A stretch of DNA of 64,000 bases from Streptomyces liliiviolaceus (GCF_018070025.1 NZ_JAGPYQ010000001.1:1674001-1738000); one strand, 5' to 3'; shown: positions 34,398-44,503, counted from the stretch's first letter. Numbers and translations are program-made. The notes: generated by a model not told the origin, from the letters alone.

Positions 34398-37127
34398 GTG
34401 GACGCCGAGCTGACCAACAGGAGCCGGGACGCCATCAACGCGGCCAGCAGCAGGGCCGTGTCCGAAGGTCACCCCGACCTCACCCCCGCGCACCTGCTGC
34501 TCGCGCTGCTGGCCGGGCAGGAGAACGAGAACATCACCGACCTGCTGGCCGCGGTCGAGGCCGACCAGGCCGCCGTACGGGCCGGCGCCGAGCGCGTCCT
34601 CGCCGCGCTGCCCAGCGTGACCGGCTCCACCGTCGCCCCGCCGCAGCCCAACCGCGAGCTGCTGGCGGTCATCGCCGACGCGAGCGAGCGGGCCAAGGAG
34701 CTGGGGGACGAGTACCTCTCCACCGAGCACATCCTGATCGCGATCGCCGCCAAGGGCGGCCAGGTCGGCGACATACTCTCCCAGCAGGGGGCCAGCGCCA
34801 AGAAGCTGCTGGACGCGTTCGAGAAGAGCAGGGGAGGGCGCCGGGTGACCACCCCGGATCCCGAGGGCCAGTACAAGGCACTCGAAAAGTTCGGTACCGA
34901 CTTCACCGCCGCGGCCCGGGACGGCAAGCTCGACCCGGTCATCGGCCGCGACCAGGAGATCCGCCGCGTCGTACAGGTCCTGTCGCGGCGCACCAAGAAC
35001 AACCCCGTCCTCATCGGGGAGCCCGGCGTCGGCAAGACCGCCGTGGTGGAGGGCCTCGCCCAGCGGATCGTCAAGGGCGATGTGCCCGAGTCGCTCAAGA
35101 ACAAGCGGCTGGTCTCGCTCGACCTCGGCGCGATGGTGGCCGGGGCCAAGTACCGCGGTGAGTTCGAGGAGCGCCTGAAGACCGTCCTGGCCGAGATCAA
35201 GGACTCCGACGGCCAGATCATCACCTTCATCGACGAGCTGCACACCGTCGTCGGCGCGGGCGCGGGCGGTGACTCGGCCATGGACGCCGGGAACATGCTC
35301 AAGCCCATGCTGGCCCGCGGCGAACTGCGCATGGTCGGCGCCACCACCCTCGACGAGTACCGCGAGCGGATCGAGAAGGACCCGGCGCTGGAGCGGCGCT
35401 TCCAGCAGGTGCTGGTCGCCGAGCCGAGCGTCGAGGACACCATCGCCATCCTGCGCGGACTCAAGGGCCGCTACGAGGCCCACCACAAGGTGGTCATCGC
35501 GGACAGCGCGCTGGTCGCCGCCGCGACCCTCTCCGACCGGTACATCACCTCCCGCTTCCTGCCCGACAAGGCCATCGACCTCGTCGACGAGTCCGCGTCC
35601 CGGCTGCGGATGGAGATCGACTCCTCGCCCGTCGAGATCGACGAGCTGCAGCGGGTCGTCGACCGGCTGCGCATGGAGGAGCTGGCGCTCGACAAGGAGA
35701 CCGACGCGGCCTCCAAGCAGCGGCTGGACAAGCTGCGCCGCGACCTCGCCGACAAGGAGGAGGAGCTGCGCGGCCTCACCGCCCGCTGGGACAAGGAGAA
35801 GCAGTCCCTCAACCGCGTCGGTGAGCTGAAGGAGCGGCTCGACGGACTGCGCGGCCAGGCCGAGCGGGCGCAGCGCGACGGCGACTTCGACACCGCCTCC
35901 AAGCTCCTGTACGGCGAGATCCCCACCCTGGAGAGGGACCTGGAGGAGGCCTCCGAGGCCGAGGTGGAGGCCGCCAAGGGCACGATGGTGAAGGAGGAGG
36001 TGGGCCCCGACGACATCGCGGACGTGGTCGGCGCCTGGACCGGCATCCCCGCCGGCCGCCTCCTGGAGGGCGAGACGCAGAAGCTGCTGCGCATGGAGGA
36101 GGAGCTGGGCCGCCGCCTGATCGGCCAGAGCGAGGCCGTACAGGCCGTCTCCGACGCCGTACGCCGTACGCGCGCCGGGATCGCCGACCCGGACCGGCCC
36201 ACCGGTTCGTTCCTCTTCCTCGGCCCCACCGGTGTCGGCAAGACCGAGCTGGCCAAGGCCCTCGCGGACTTCCTCTTCGACGACGAGCGGGCCATGATCC
36301 GCATCGACATGTCGGAGTACGGCGAGAAGCACAGCGTGGCCCGCCTCGTCGGCGCGCCTCCCGGCTACGTCGGCTACGAGGAGGGCGGCCAGCTCACCGA
36401 GGCGGTGCGCAGGCGCCCGTACAGCGTCGTGCTCCTCGACGAGGTGGAGAAGGCGCACCCGGAGGTCTTCGACGTCCTGCTCCAGGTCCTGGACGACGGG
36501 CGGCTCACCGACGGGCAGGGCCGGACGGTCGACTTCCGCAACACCATCCTGGTCCTCACCTCGAACCTGGGCAGCCACTTCCTGGTCGACCCCGTCACGA
36601 GCGAGCAGCAGAAGAAGGAACAGGTCATGGAGGTGGTGAGGGCTTCTTTCAAGCCGGAATTCCTCAACAGGCTCGACGACCTCGTGGTCTTCTCGGCGCT
36701 GAACAAGGCGGAACTGGAACGCATCGCCAAGCTCCAGGTCGGCCGTCTCGCGAAGCGGCTCGCCGAGCGCCGGCTCACCCTGGAGATCACCGACGAGGCG
36801 CTGGCCTGGCTCGCGGACGAGGGCAACGACCCGGCGTACGGGGCCCGGCCGCTGCGCCGGCTCGTCCAGACCGCCATCGGTGACCGGCTCGCCAAGGAGA
36901 TCCTCTCCGGCGAGGTCAAGGACGGCGACACGGTCCGCGTGGACGCCTTCGGCGACGGCCTGATCGTCGGCCCCGCGACGGGGCCCGTGACGGTCGCGGC
37001 GGAGGGCCCGGCGACGGGTGCCGCCGAGGGCCCGGCGAGCGGTCCCGCGGACGGTCCCGCGGACGGTCCTGCGAGCGGTCCGGCGGGCGGCCCGGCGGGC
37101 GGCCCGGCGTCGGGCAAAACGCTCTGA
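34398..37127 (+). CDS. clpB: ATP-dependent disaggregase ClpB
   Basis: The start is GTG 34398 behind aggaggag at about nine-base spacing; 909 residues. The N-terminal Clp-N repeats are followed by AAA-1 (Walker A GEPGVGKT near 207, Walker B FIDELH near 276), the long coiled-coil M domain (about 400-525) and AAA-2 (Walker A GPTGVGKT near 609, Walker [12 protein letters not shown] near 679). ClpB threads aggregated proteins through its pore and works with DnaK. The family usually ends near 865; here ~50 extra residues of Gly/Pro/Ala repeats ([14 protein letters not shown] type) are added. An HspR HAIR site lies upstream. Confidence 0.98.
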   Translation: MDAELTNRSRDAINAASSRAVSEGHPDLTPAHLLLALLAGQENENITDLLAAVEADQAAVRAGAERVLAALPSVTGSTVAPPQPNRELLAVIADASERAKELGDEYLSTEHILIAIAAKGGQVGDILSQQGASAKKLLDAFEKSRGGRRVTTPDPEGQYKALEKFGTDFTAAARDGKLDPVIGRDQEIRRVVQVLSRRTKNNPVLIGEPGVGKTAVVEGLAQRIVKGDVPESLKNKRLVSLDLGAMVAGAKYRGEFEERLKTVLAEIKDSDGQIITFIDELHTVVGAGAGGDSAMDAGNMLKPMLARGELRMVGATTLDEYRERIEKDPALERRFQQVLVAEPSVEDTIAILRGLKGRYEAHHKVVIADSALVAAATLSDRYITSRFLPDKAIDLVDESASRLRMEIDSSPVEIDELQRVVDRLRMEELALDKETDAASKQRLDKLRRDLADKEEELRGLTARWDKEKQSLNRVGELKERLDGLRGQAERAQRDGDFDTASKLLYGEIPTLERDLEEASEAEVEAAKGTMVKEEVGPDDIADVVGAWTGIPAGRLLEGETQKLLRMEEELGRRLIGQSEAVQAVSDAVRRTRAGIADPDRPTGSFLFLGPTGVGKTELAKALADFLFDDERAMIRIDMSEYGEKHSVARLVGAPPGYVGYEEGGQLTEAVRRRPYSVVLLDEVEKAHPEVFDVLLQVLDDGRLTDGQGRTVDFRNTILVLTSNLGSHFLVDPVTSEQQKKEQVMEVVRASFKPEFLNRLDDLVVFSALNKAELERIAKLQVGRLAKRLAERRLTLEITDEALAWLADEGNDPAYGARPLRRLVQTAIGDRLAKEILSGEVKDGDTVRVDAFGDGLIVGPATGPVTVAAEGPATGAAEGPASGPADGPADGPASGPAGGPAGGPASGKTL

Positions 37128-37217
37128 GCGGAATTCCGTCACCGGCGCGGGCGGGGGTTGCGGGCCCCCGCCCCGCATGGGGGAGGATGGCGGAATCCGT
37201 ACGAAGGGAAAATCACG

Positions 37218-37745
37218 GTGAGCATCGACCCGTCCTCGATTCCGAACTTCGGGGGCCAGCCAGAGCCGAACCCCGGCGGACCGGCGGGCCCCGTCGTCCC
37301 GGATCAGGACCTTGTGAAGCAGCTCCTGGACCAGATGGAGCTGAAGTATGTCGTCGACGACGAGGGAGACCTCGCGGCGCCGTGGGAGCAGTTCCGTACG
37401 TACTTCATGTTCCGCGGTGAGGACGACCAGCAGGTCTTCTCGGTGCGGACGTTCTACGACCGGCCGCACCAGATCGACGAGAAGCACCAGCTGCTCGAAT
37501 CGATCGACGACTGGAACCGGCGCACGCTGTGGCCCAAGGTCTACAGCCACACGCACGACGACGGCACCGTCCGCCTGATCGGCGAGGCGCAGATGCTGAT
37601 CGGCACGGGCGTCAGCCTGGAGCACTTCGTGTCGTCGACGGTCAGCTGGGTGCGGGCCGCCATCGAGTTCGACAAGTGGCTCGTCGAGCAGCTCGGCCTG
37701 GAGCAGGAGATCGACGACGCCGAGAAGCCGCAAGAGGACGAGTAG
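37218..37745 (+). CDS. YbjN-domain protein
   Basis: The start GTG 37218 follows aaggga at about eight-base spacing; 175 residues. A short Pro/Gly-rich N terminus precedes a domain with LLDQMELKYVVDDEGDLAAP, YFMFRGEDDQQVFSVRTFYD, LLESIDDWNRRTLWPKVYSH and TVSWVRAAIEFDKWLVEQLG, typical of YbjN (PF10722), a chaperone-like secretion-related fold. It lies 90 bases after clpB and may be cotranscribed. Confidence 0.85.
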   Translation: MSIDPSSIPNFGGQPEPNPGGPAGPVVPDQDLVKQLLDQMELKYVVDDEGDLAAPWEQFRTYFMFRGEDDQQVFSVRTFYDRPHQIDEKHQLLESIDDWNRRTLWPKVYSHTHDDGTVRLIGEAQMLIGTGVSLEHFVSSTVSWVRAAIEFDKWLVEQLGLEQEIDDAEKPQEDE

Positions 37746-37771
37746 TCGTCACGGCGGCTGACGCGTAGTCG

Positions 37772-38968
37772 TCACAGCGGCTTGTGGGCCAGTACGACCA
37801 GATACGCCCCGTACGCGAACGAGAGCCCGGCCAGGGCACCGACCACCAGGGTCGCGTGCCACGGCCGGGCTCTCGCCGTCCGTACCAGCGCGCACGCGAG
37901 CGGCAGCAGCAGCGGGAACGCCGGCAGCAGGAACCGCGGCTTGCACTCGAAGAACCCGGCGCCGCCGGCCGCCACGAACAGCAGCACGCCCGCGTAGACC
38001 AGCAGCGGCACGGGCGCGCGGTCCGCGAGCAGCAGCCCGTACAGCAGCAGCGCCGCCGCGACGATCACCATCGACATCGGGAAGACGAGCAGGTCGCCCT
38101 CCAGCAGCAGATGCCGTACGAAGCGCAGCGCGTCCAGGCCGAAGTCGAAGCGCGAGCCCCACAGCCGCTGCACCTCGAAGTACCCGCCGAGCGGATCGCC
38201 CTGCCGCCGCCCCACCCACAGCACGTACCCCAGCCAGCCGAGCGGGGCGAGCGCCGCGCCCGTCCACAGCCTGTGGGTAACTTTTCCGCGCCGCCGGTAC
38301 AGCTCGTACGCCGCCGCCGCGAGGACCGCTGCGGCGACCGCGAACCCGTTCGGCCGGGCCAGCCCCGCGCCCGCCGCGAGGACGCCCGCCCACACCCACC
38401 GGCCGGTGAGGACGGCGTACAGCGACCAGGCCGCGAAGGCGGTCAGGACCGGCTCCGTGTACGCCATCGACAGCACGACGGAGTGCGGCAGCAGGGCCCA
38501 CAGGAGGACGAGGGCGGTGGCGACGGCCCGGTCGTGCAGCCGGGCCCCGATCGCGTAGATCCCGCAGGCGGCGACCCCGGCGGCCGTCCAGGACACCAGC
38601 AGCCCGGCGGCGGGCCCGCTGAGCGGTGTCAGCTCGGTGACGGCCCGCAGCAGCCCCGGATAGAGCGGGAAGAACGCCAGGTCGCTGTGGACGACGTCGG
38701 GGTGGAACCGCAGGCTGCGGCCGTAGCCGTCCCCGGCGATCCGCAGATACCAGATGGAGTCCCAGGACCGCCCGAGCAGCAGCACGGGGTGCTCGCCGAC
38801 CGCCCACGCGGCCAGGGCCACGGCCGCGGCACCCAGCAGCCGGGCGGCCATGAACAGTCCGAGGGCGGTACCCATCGTGGCGGCCAGGACCGGGCGACGG
38901 CGCGGCGGACGCCCGGTCCCGGCGGGTGGCGTGACGGGGGAGGGCGCGAGGGTTTGTGCGAGGGTCAC
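37772..38968 (-). CDS. Polytopic membrane glycosyltransferase, PIG-V/mannosyltransferase-like
   Basis: About 398 residues from GTG 38968; the frame is open to TTG 39007, but neither has a clear ribosome-binding site. A weak -10-like CAATCT lies six bases before GTG 38968. There are about ten hydrophobic helices. The first loop contains SWDSIWYLRIAGDGYG, the acidic D-x-x-W/Y-Y-x-x-I-A motif of GT-C mannosyltransferases of the PIG-V type, and FPLYPGLLRAV follows. A lipid-linked sugar donor is likely; the acceptor is unknown. Confidence 0.75.
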   Translation of the reverse strand: MTLAQTLAPSPVTPPAGTGRPPRRRPVLAATMGTALGLFMAARLLGAAAVALAAWAVGEHPVLLLGRSWDSIWYLRIAGDGYGRSLRFHPDVVHSDLAFFPLYPGLLRAVTELTPLSGPAAGLLVSWTAAGVAACGIYAIGARLHDRAVATALVLLWALLPHSVVLSMAYTEPVLTAFAAWSLYAVLTGRWVWAGVLAAGAGLARPNGFAVAAAVLAAAAYELYRRRGKVTHRLWTGAALAPLGWLGYVLWVGRRQGDPLGGYFEVQRLWGSRFDFGLDALRFVRHLLLEGDLLVFPMSMVIVAAALLLYGLLLADRAPVPLLVYAGVLLFVAAGGAGFFECKPRFLLPAFPLLLPLACALVRTARARPWHATLVVGALAGLSFAYGAYLVVLAHKPL

Positions 38969-39119
38969 ATCCGAAGATTGATCCCAATTCACACCTTTTG
39001 CGAGCAACGCGCGGCCGAGCGGGTCCGATTCACCCCGACATCAGTCCGCCACGGCGCGCCGCCGTGACAACGGGCCTCACGACAGCCCGGGGCCGGGGGC
39101 TCGGCCGGTGAGCGTCTGC

Positions 39120-40331
39120 TCAACCGGCGAGCGTCTTGAGGCGGCTCACCGCCTCCTCCAGTACCGACGTCTGCTTGCAGAACGCGAAGCGGACGAAGGG
39201 TGCGCCGGCGTCCCGGTGGTCGTAGAAGACCGCGTTCGGGATCGCGACGACCCCGGCGCGCTCCGGCAGCGCGCGGCAGAACGCGAAGCCGTCGCTCTCG
39301 CCCAGCGGCCGGATGTCGGTGGTGACGAAGTACGTCCCGGCGGGCGTGAAGACCCCGAAGCCGGCCTCCGCGAGCCCCGCGCTCAGCAGGTCCCGCTTGG
39401 CCAGCATGTCCGCGCGGAACGCCTCGAAGTACGTGTCGGGCAGAGCCAGCGCCTCGGCGACCGCGTACTGGAAGGGCCCGGAGGACACGTACGTGAGGAA
39501 CTGCTTCGCCGAGCGGACCGCCGTCACCAGTTCGGGTGAGGCGGTCACCCAGCCGACCTTCCAGCCGGTGAACGAGAACGTCTTGCCGGCGCTCCCGATG
39601 GTGACCGTGCGCCCGCGCATCCCGGGCAGGGTCGCGAGCGGTACGTGCTCGGCCTCGTCGAAGACCAGGTGCTCGTACACCTCGTCGGTGACGACCAGCA
39701 GATCCCGCTCGACGGCCAGCTCGGCGATCGCGGTCAGCTCCTCGCGGGTGAGGACCGTGCCGGTCGGGTTGTGCGGGGTGTTGATCAGCAGCAGCCGGGT
39801 GTTGTCCGTGACCGCGTCGCGCAGCTCGTCGAGGTCCAGCCGGAACCGTCGCCGCACGGTCCCGTCGTCCCCGGTCTCCTCGTGCGGCCGCAGGGTGACC
39901 GGCACGCGCGTACCGCCCGCCATCGCGATGCAGGCCGCGTACGAGTCGTAGTACGGCTCCAGGGCGATCACCTCGTCGCCGGGCTCCACCAGGGCCAGCA
40001 GGGTGGCCGCGATGGCCTCGGTCGCGCCCGCCGTGACGAGGACCTCGGTGCCGGGGTCGCAGGTGAGCCCGTACCGGCGCTCCTGGTGCGCGGCGATCGC
40101 CGCACGCAGCTCGGGGACGCCCGGCCCCGGCGGGTACTGGTTCCCGCGCCCGTCGCGCAGCGCCCGCACGGCCGCCTCCCGGACCTCCTCGGGTCCGTCC
40201 GTGTCGGGGAAGCCCTGACCGAGATTGATCGACCCGGTACTCAGGGCGAGGGCCGACATCTCGGCGAAGATCGTCGTACCGAACTCGGCGAGACGGCGGT
40301 TGAGGAGGGGGCGGCGTGAACTGGAGGTCAT
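39120..40331 (-). CDS. PLP-dependent class I/II aminotransferase (kynurenine/methionine aminotransferase type)
   Basis: ATG 40331 is preferred (gcagg about nine bases upstream); an in-frame ATG 40340 also exists; 403 residues. The PLP-binding lysine lies in TIGSAGKTFSFTGWKVGWVT (near 252). Other fold-type I signatures are INLGQGFPDTDGPEEVREAA, NQYPPGPGVPELRAAIAAHQ, VTAGATEAIAATLLALVEPG and LLLINTPHNPTGTVL. The family includes YbdL methionine and kynurenine aminotransferases. Kynurenine as substrate would fit the tryptophan-catabolic genes 10 kb away, but this is inference. Confidence 0.9.
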   Translation of the reverse strand: MTSSSRRPLLNRRLAEFGTTIFAEMSALALSTGSINLGQGFPDTDGPEEVREAAVRALRDGRGNQYPPGPGVPELRAAIAAHQERRYGLTCDPGTEVLVTAGATEAIAATLLALVEPGDEVIALEPYYDSYAACIAMAGGTRVPVTLRPHEETGDDGTVRRRFRLDLDELRDAVTDNTRLLLINTPHNPTGTVLTREELTAIAELAVERDLLVVTDEVYEHLVFDEAEHVPLATLPGMRGRTVTIGSAGKTFSFTGWKVGWVTASPELVTAVRSAKQFLTYVSSGPFQYAVAEALALPDTYFEAFRADMLAKRDLLSAGLAEAGFGVFTPAGTYFVTTDIRPLGESDGFAFCRALPERAGVVAIPNAVFYDHRDAGAPFVRFAFCKQTSVLEEAVSRLKTLAG

Positions 40332-40357
40332 GACGGCCATCCTGCGCTCAACCTCTG

Positions 40358-40371
40358 GAGTTGCTCAACTC
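40358..40371. promoter_or_regulatory. Palindrome GAGTTG-CT-CAACTC upstream of the aminotransferase gene
   Basis: Perfect 6-bp arms lie 27-40 bases before the aminotransferase start, over its likely promoter. It is a candidate operator, for example for an Lrp/AsnC or GntR-type protein. Confidence 0.35.
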
Positions 40372-40442
40372 TGCTTTGGTCCGTGAGACGAGAGGGCATC
40401 CCCCTCCCACGCGAGAAGCCCACCCGGGTGTGCGGCAGGAAT

Positions 40443-40522
40443 CGCAGCAGTGGTCACAGCAATAGCCACTGCAATAGCCACTGCAATAGCCACAGCAGTA
40501 GTCACAGCAAGGATCACGGCAG
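40443..40522. repeat. 12-bp microsatellite-like repeats
   Basis: The unit gcaatagccact and variants (gcagtagtcaca, gcaaggatcacg) recurs about six times between the aminotransferase gene and the Cys/Gly-rich protein gene. Confidence 0.8.
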
Positions 40523-40596
40523 GAAACAGGCAGCAGACAGACGAGAAGCAGAGCCCACGGGGGGCCGCTTCGGGGGAACGGAAGGAGGGTGGCGCC

Positions 40597-40893
40597 ATGG
40601 TCATCGGCATCATCCTGGTGTTGTTCGTCGTGGGGTTCGTGGTCGTCATGGTCGCGCGGAGCGCATCCGGCGGCCGGGGGCGCGGTCGTGGCCGGGGGCG
40701 TTCGCGCCGCGGCAGCGGTAACGCCGGCGGCAGCTGGTGGGCCGGCGGTGCGGCGGGCGGGGTCGACGGTGGCTCCTCCTGTTCGTCGGGCTCGTCGGGT
40801 CACCACTCCTCGTGCGGCGGCGGGGGTTCGTCCTGCGGCGGCGGCTCGTCCTGCGGGGGCGGCGGCGGAGGCGGCTGCGGCGGAGGCAGCTGA
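40597..40893 (+). CDS. Small membrane protein with Cys/Gly/Ser-rich tail
   Basis: The start is ATG 40597 with ggaggg seven bases upstream; 98 residues. An N-terminal membrane helix (MVIGIILVLFVVGFVVVMVA) leads into a GRGRGRGR basic linker. The last ~45 residues are almost only Gly, Ser and Cys with a few His (SSCGGGGSSCGGGSSCGGGG), with seven or so cysteines. Metal or metallocluster binding or cross-linking at the membrane is possible; no family function is known to me. A strong terminator follows. Confidence 0.7.
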   Translation: MVIGIILVLFVVGFVVVMVARSASGGRGRGRGRGRSRRGSGNAGGSWWAGGAAGGVDGGSSCSSGSSGHHSSCGGGGSSCGGGSSCGGGGGGGCGGGS

Positions 40894-41275
40894 CACGGGG
40901 CGGCCGAGCTCCGTGCGGCGGCCGGGTCGCGGGTGGCGATCCGGCCCCGGGCGACCGCGTCCGGTCGTATGAGCGCCCCTCGGGAGACATCTCCCGAGGG
41001 GCGCTCCGTCGTTGTGGGGGCGTGAAGCTTTTTGCGAGCCCCCCAGGGGCGCACTTTCTGGTTGAACAGTTGAGCTGTGGAGCCCTCGGGGGGATGGAAA
41101 CCCTACGAAGTTGGGTAAAAACGCTGTGGCGGACGCGCCGTTCATGATTCCCTCGTATCGCCGACGCAGACCCCGGAACAACCTTCTGACCTGGCCGACC
41201 GGGCCCGGATCACCGCCCGGCGCCGACCGGGGTGCGACGGACCGACCCCACCCTTGCGTGCAGCGGAGCCGACCC
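40894..41275. other. Intergenic region with terminator, before the DUF2617 gene
   Basis: About 380 bases without a credible gene. It holds the hairpin at 40971-41006 and presumably the promoter of the next gene, which I could not place with confidence. Confidence 0.5.
40971..41006 (+). terminator. Perfect long hairpin terminator
   Basis: A 16-bp perfect stem (gagcgcccctcgggag / ctcccgaggggcgctc) with loop acat lies after the Cys/Gly-rich protein gene. Confidence 0.88.
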
Positions 41276-41794
41276 ATGCTCACGACCCTCAACACCGCCT
41301 ATACCGACACGCGCGCGGCCGACCTCGCCTGGGCCCTCGGATGCGAACCACTGCCCGCGCTCGCCACCCTCGACATCGAACTTGCCGACGCGAAACTGCA
41401 GTTGAGACTGCTGGGCGCGTCCCACCAGGTGCTCCTTGAGGAGGAGCGGGGCACGTGTTCGGAGACCGTCGCCTGTATCGCGGGCAGCAGCTCACCGCTG
41501 CCGCTCGGCGTCGCCAAACGGGCGGGCGACTGGGAGTACGAGTTCGCCGCGCGCGTGGAGACGCTGTCGCGCGGCTCCTTCGCCGGCCGGGCCCAGGAGT
41601 TGCTCGCCCTCGTCGCCGACCATCCGAACGGACTGGCGGGGGTCTTCCCCGGCAGCCCGCACGCCTTCACCGCGATGCTCGCGCAGCGCCACGAGGGCCA
41701 GGTGCACTGGCGCACCTGGCACGCGTACCCCCAGGAGGGTCAACTGGTCGCCACGCGCACGAAGGTGGGCGTACGGGTGCCCGCGACCCTCTAG
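41276..41794 (+). CDS. DUF2617 family protein
   Basis: The start is ATG 41276 with ggag seven bases upstream; 172 residues. The sequence LTTLNTAYTDTRAADLAWAL, TLDIELADAKLQLRLLGASH, ADHPNGLAGVFPGSPHAFTA and VHWRTWHAYPQEGQLVATRT matches the actinobacterial DUF2617 family. Function unknown. In Streptomyces this gene commonly precedes a spermidine-synthase-like gene, as here. Confidence 0.85.
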   Translation: MLTTLNTAYTDTRAADLAWALGCEPLPALATLDIELADAKLQLRLLGASHQVLLEEERGTCSETVACIAGSSSPLPLGVAKRAGDWEYEFAARVETLSRGSFAGRAQELLALVADHPNGLAGVFPGSPHAFTAMLAQRHEGQVHWRTWHAYPQEGQLVATRTKVGVRVPATL

Positions 41795-41983
41795 GCCGGG
41801 TTCTGGAGCGGGTCCTGGAACGGGTTCTGGCGCAGGTCCGGGGCGGGTCCGGGGCAGGTCCCGGGGCCCGGTGTCCCGCATTCGGCGGCCGTCCGGCAAA
41901 CGGGGGCCCCAAAACGGTCAAAGTATGCGTGGGCGACGGCATTTACACACGTGTGGGTGACAGGGCGCAGTGAAACCGTGACG

Positions 41984-41989
41984 TAGCGT
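41984..41989 (+). promoter_or_regulatory. -10 element of a probable leaderless transcript
   Basis: TAGCGT stands seven bases before ATG 41997, with no ribosome-binding site between. The spermidine-synthase-like gene is probably translated from a leaderless mRNA. Confidence 0.5.
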
Positions 41990-41996
41990 TCCCTGA

Positions 41997-43610
41997 ATGA
42001 TCGAGCCGCACGCGCCCGCCCCGCCCGGTACGGCCCCGCCGCCCCGCCGCGGCGCGGGCCAGGCGCGTCTGCCGGTCAGGCCCGCCACCGGCCGGTTCCT
42101 CGTCCTCGCCGGCGTGTTCGTCTGCGCCGCCTGCGGACTGGTGTACGAGCTGGAACTGGTCGCCCTCGCCTCGTACTTGATCGGCGACTCCATCACCCAG
42201 GCCTCCGTCGTCCTGTCCGTGATGGTCTTCGCGATGGGCATCGGCTCGCTCCTCGCCAAACGGCTGCGCTGTCGCGCCGCGGCCGGCTTCGGCGCCGTGG
42301 AGGCCCTGCTCGCCCTCGTCGGCGGCTGCAGCGCGATGGCCCTGTACGCCGTCTTCGCCTGGACCGGCGACTGGGGCGGCGCCTGGGCGAACGGCTCCAG
42401 CTGCCTCCTCGTCGGCTTCTCCCTCGCCATCGGGCTGCTCATCGGCGCCGAGGTGCCCCTCCTGATGGAACTGATCCAGCGCGTACGCAGACAGGACGCG
42501 GGCGGCGCCGTCGCCGACCTGTTCGCCGCGGACTACGTGGGCGCGCTGGCCGGCGGACTCGCGTTCCCGTTCCTGCTGCTGCCCCTGCTCGGCCAGCTGA
42601 CCGCGACACTGATCACCGGGACGGTCAACGCGCTCGCCGGCGCCGCGCTCGTGCTGGGCCTGTTCCGGCAGGACCTGACCCGGCGCGTGCGCTGGCTGCT
42701 CGTCGTCGCCAACCTCCTCGTCCTCGCGCTGCTCGCCTCGGCCGCCGTCCTCGTCGACGACTTCGAGCGGTCCGCGCGGCACGCGATGTACGGCCGGGAC
42801 GTCCGGGTCGCGATGCACACCGACGTCCACGACGTCGTCCTCACCGGCGGCACCGACGGCAGCCGGCTCGACCTCTACCTCGACGGCCGGCTGCGGGTCA
42901 GCGGCAGCGACGAGCGCCGCTACCACGAGGCCCTCGTGCACCCCGCGATGAACGGTCCCCACGCGCGCGTGCTCGTCCTCGGCGGCGGCGACGGGCTCGC
43001 CGTCCGCGAGGTGCTGCGGCACCGGGGCGTACGGCGGGTCGACGTCGTCGAACTCGACACCCAGTTCGTGGAGTTGGCCCGCACCGACCCGGCGCTGTCC
43101 GCGCTCAACGGTCACGCGTACGGGGATCCGCGGGTGCGGGTCGTCGCCGCGGACGCGTTCGGCTGGCTACGGCAGGCCCCGCGGGCCGCGTACGACGTGG
43201 TCGTCTCCGATCTGCCCGACCCCGAGAACACGTCCAGTACGAAGCTGTACTCGCAGGAGTTCTACGGGCTGGCCCGCGAGGTGCTCGGCGTCGGCGGGCG
43301 GCTCGTCGTGCACGCGGGGCCCGTGGCGGCGCGGCCGCGCGTGTTCTGGACGGTCGACGCGACGGTACGGGCGGCGGGGCTGCGGACCGTGCCGTACTCG
43401 GTCGGCGGCCGTGACTCCGAGGCGACGGACGGGGCGCGGGTTCCGCACGACTGGGGGTACGTGCTCGCGTCGCGTGCCCTGCCGCGGCTGCGGACGGCGG
43501 CGGGGGCGCCGGGGGTGCCGTCCCTCCAGGCGGGCGTCCGGGCGGCGGCGCGCACCCGGCTGGGGGGACTGCCGCCCTCGACGCTGGTGCACCCGAGATA
43601 CGCCGACTGA
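41997..43610 (+). CDS. Membrane-anchored spermidine-synthase-like protein
   Basis: The 537-residue protein starts at ATG 41997. About seven N-terminal membrane helices (residues ~30-260; [20 protein letters not shown] opens the first) are fused to a class I methyltransferase/aminopropyltransferase fold. In it, [18 protein letters not shown] (near 326) is the nucleotide motif, [10 protein letters not shown] the acidic strand, and [20 protein letters not shown] the substrate-binding loop. In spermidine synthases that loop aspartate binds the amine and decarboxylated SAM donates aminopropyl. The membrane-fused version is known in actinobacteria; its true substrate is unsettled. Confidence 0.85.
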   Translation: MIEPHAPAPPGTAPPPRRGAGQARLPVRPATGRFLVLAGVFVCAACGLVYELELVALASYLIGDSITQASVVLSVMVFAMGIGSLLAKRLRCRAAAGFGAVEALLALVGGCSAMALYAVFAWTGDWGGAWANGSSCLLVGFSLAIGLLIGAEVPLLMELIQRVRRQDAGGAVADLFAADYVGALAGGLAFPFLLLPLLGQLTATLITGTVNALAGAALVLGLFRQDLTRRVRWLLVVANLLVLALLASAAVLVDDFERSARHAMYGRDVRVAMHTDVHDVVLTGGTDGSRLDLYLDGRLRVSGSDERRYHEALVHPAMNGPHARVLVLGGGDGLAVREVLRHRGVRRVDVVELDTQFVELARTDPALSALNGHAYGDPRVRVVAADAFGWLRQAPRAAYDVVVSDLPDPENTSSTKLYSQEFYGLAREVLGVGGRLVVHAGPVAARPRVFWTVDATVRAAGLRTVPYSVGGRDSEATDGARVPHDWGYVLASRALPRLRTAAGAPGVPSLQAGVRAAARTRLGGLPPSTLVHPRYAD

Positions 43611-43685
43611 GTCGGCGTACGGGTCCGTCCGCGGCGGATCCGGGGGAATCCCCGCATGTACGGGTGCGGTGCCGGTGGTGCTGGG

Positions 43686-43691
43686 TAGGCT
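43686..43691 (+). promoter_or_regulatory. -10 element of a probable leaderless transcript
   Basis: TAGGCT stands eight bases before ATG 43700; no ribosome-binding site lies between. Confidence 0.45.
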
Positions 43692-43699
43692 CGGCCGAC

Positions 43700-44503
43700 A
43701 TGGAGCATGAGGTGTTCGTTCCGGTTCCCGTCGAGCGTCTGCGCGAGGCTCTCGCCGATCCAGCGCGGGTGGCGCGGGCGCTGCCCGGTCTCCAGCAGGA
43801 CGCGGGGACGGCGCCCGTCTCCGGCCGCCTGAAGGTACGGATCGGCGGGCACTCCATCACGTACCGGGGGACGCTCGGTGTGTCCCCGCGGGACGACGGC
43901 TCGTACTCCGTCGAGGCCGACGCGGCGGAGGCGCGGGGGACGGGGACGGTGAAGCTCGCGCTCACGCTGACCGTGCTGGCGGCCGAGGGGGGCTCGACGC
44001 TCACCTTCACCGGTACGGCCTCGGCCGACGGGCGTATCGCCGATCTGCCGGCGGACGAGGTGGCGTCGGCGACGACCCGGCTGCTGAACCGGTTCGCGGA
44101 ACACCTGGCGCCTGAGCCGGCGTCTGAGCCGGGGCTGGAGTCGGAGGAGGCGTCCGCCGAGCCCGAGCCCGACCTCGACCCCGAGTCCGACCTCGGGTCC
44201 GATTCGGTGTTGGAGCACCCCTCCTCGCACGTGCCGTTCGCCGAGGGCGACTTCGTGGGGGGCTTCGAGGACGACGGGACCCTGCCGCCGGGGGAACCGG
44301 CCGAGGCGGCGCACGCGCGGCGCACGATGATCGGCCGCAGCGCGGAGGAGGTCGACCATGCGCCGCCGCGGGGACGGTACGCGCCCGTGCCGGCGCCCGA
44401 GTCCGCGGGCGGCAGCGCGGTCCTGCGCTGGGCCGCACCCGCGGCGGCGCTCGCGCTGGCCTCGGCGATCGTGGTGGGCCGGGCCCTCCGCCGCCGCCAC
44501 TGA
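43700..44503 (+). CDS. CoxG/SRPBCC-like protein with C-terminal membrane anchor
   Basis: The 267-residue protein starts at ATG 43700. The N-terminal ~150 residues have the CoxG/SRPBCC pattern: MEHEVFVPVPVERLREALAD, VARALPGLQQDAG, GRLKVRIGGHSITYRGTLGV and LADEVASATTRLLNRFAEHL-like helix. A long acidic linker (Glu/Pro/Asp/Ser, about 150-200) follows. A final hydrophobic segment (VLRWAAPAAALALASAIVVG) with RALRRRH suggests tail anchoring. CoxG-like proteins take part in carbon monoxide dehydrogenase maturation, but no cox genes are present; lipid or ligand binding is likely. Confidence 0.8.
   Translation: MEHEVFVPVPVERLREALADPARVARALPGLQQDAGTAPVSGRLKVRIGGHSITYRGTLGVSPRDDGSYSVEADAAEARGTGTVKLALTLTVLAAEGGSTLTFTGTASADGRIADLPADEVASATTRLLNRFAEHLAPEPASEPGLESEEASAEPEPDLDPESDLGSDSVLEHPSSHVPFAEGDFVGGFEDDGTLPPGEPAEAAHARRTMIGRSAEEVDHAPPRGRYAPVPAPESAGGSAVLRWAAPAAALALASAIVVGRALRRRH

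Noticed and set aside
33825..37733. Minus-strand open frame of 1,302 codons across clpB
   Set aside because: Its C-terminal 137 codons are the real PPOX-type gene; the rest is a shadow of clpB.
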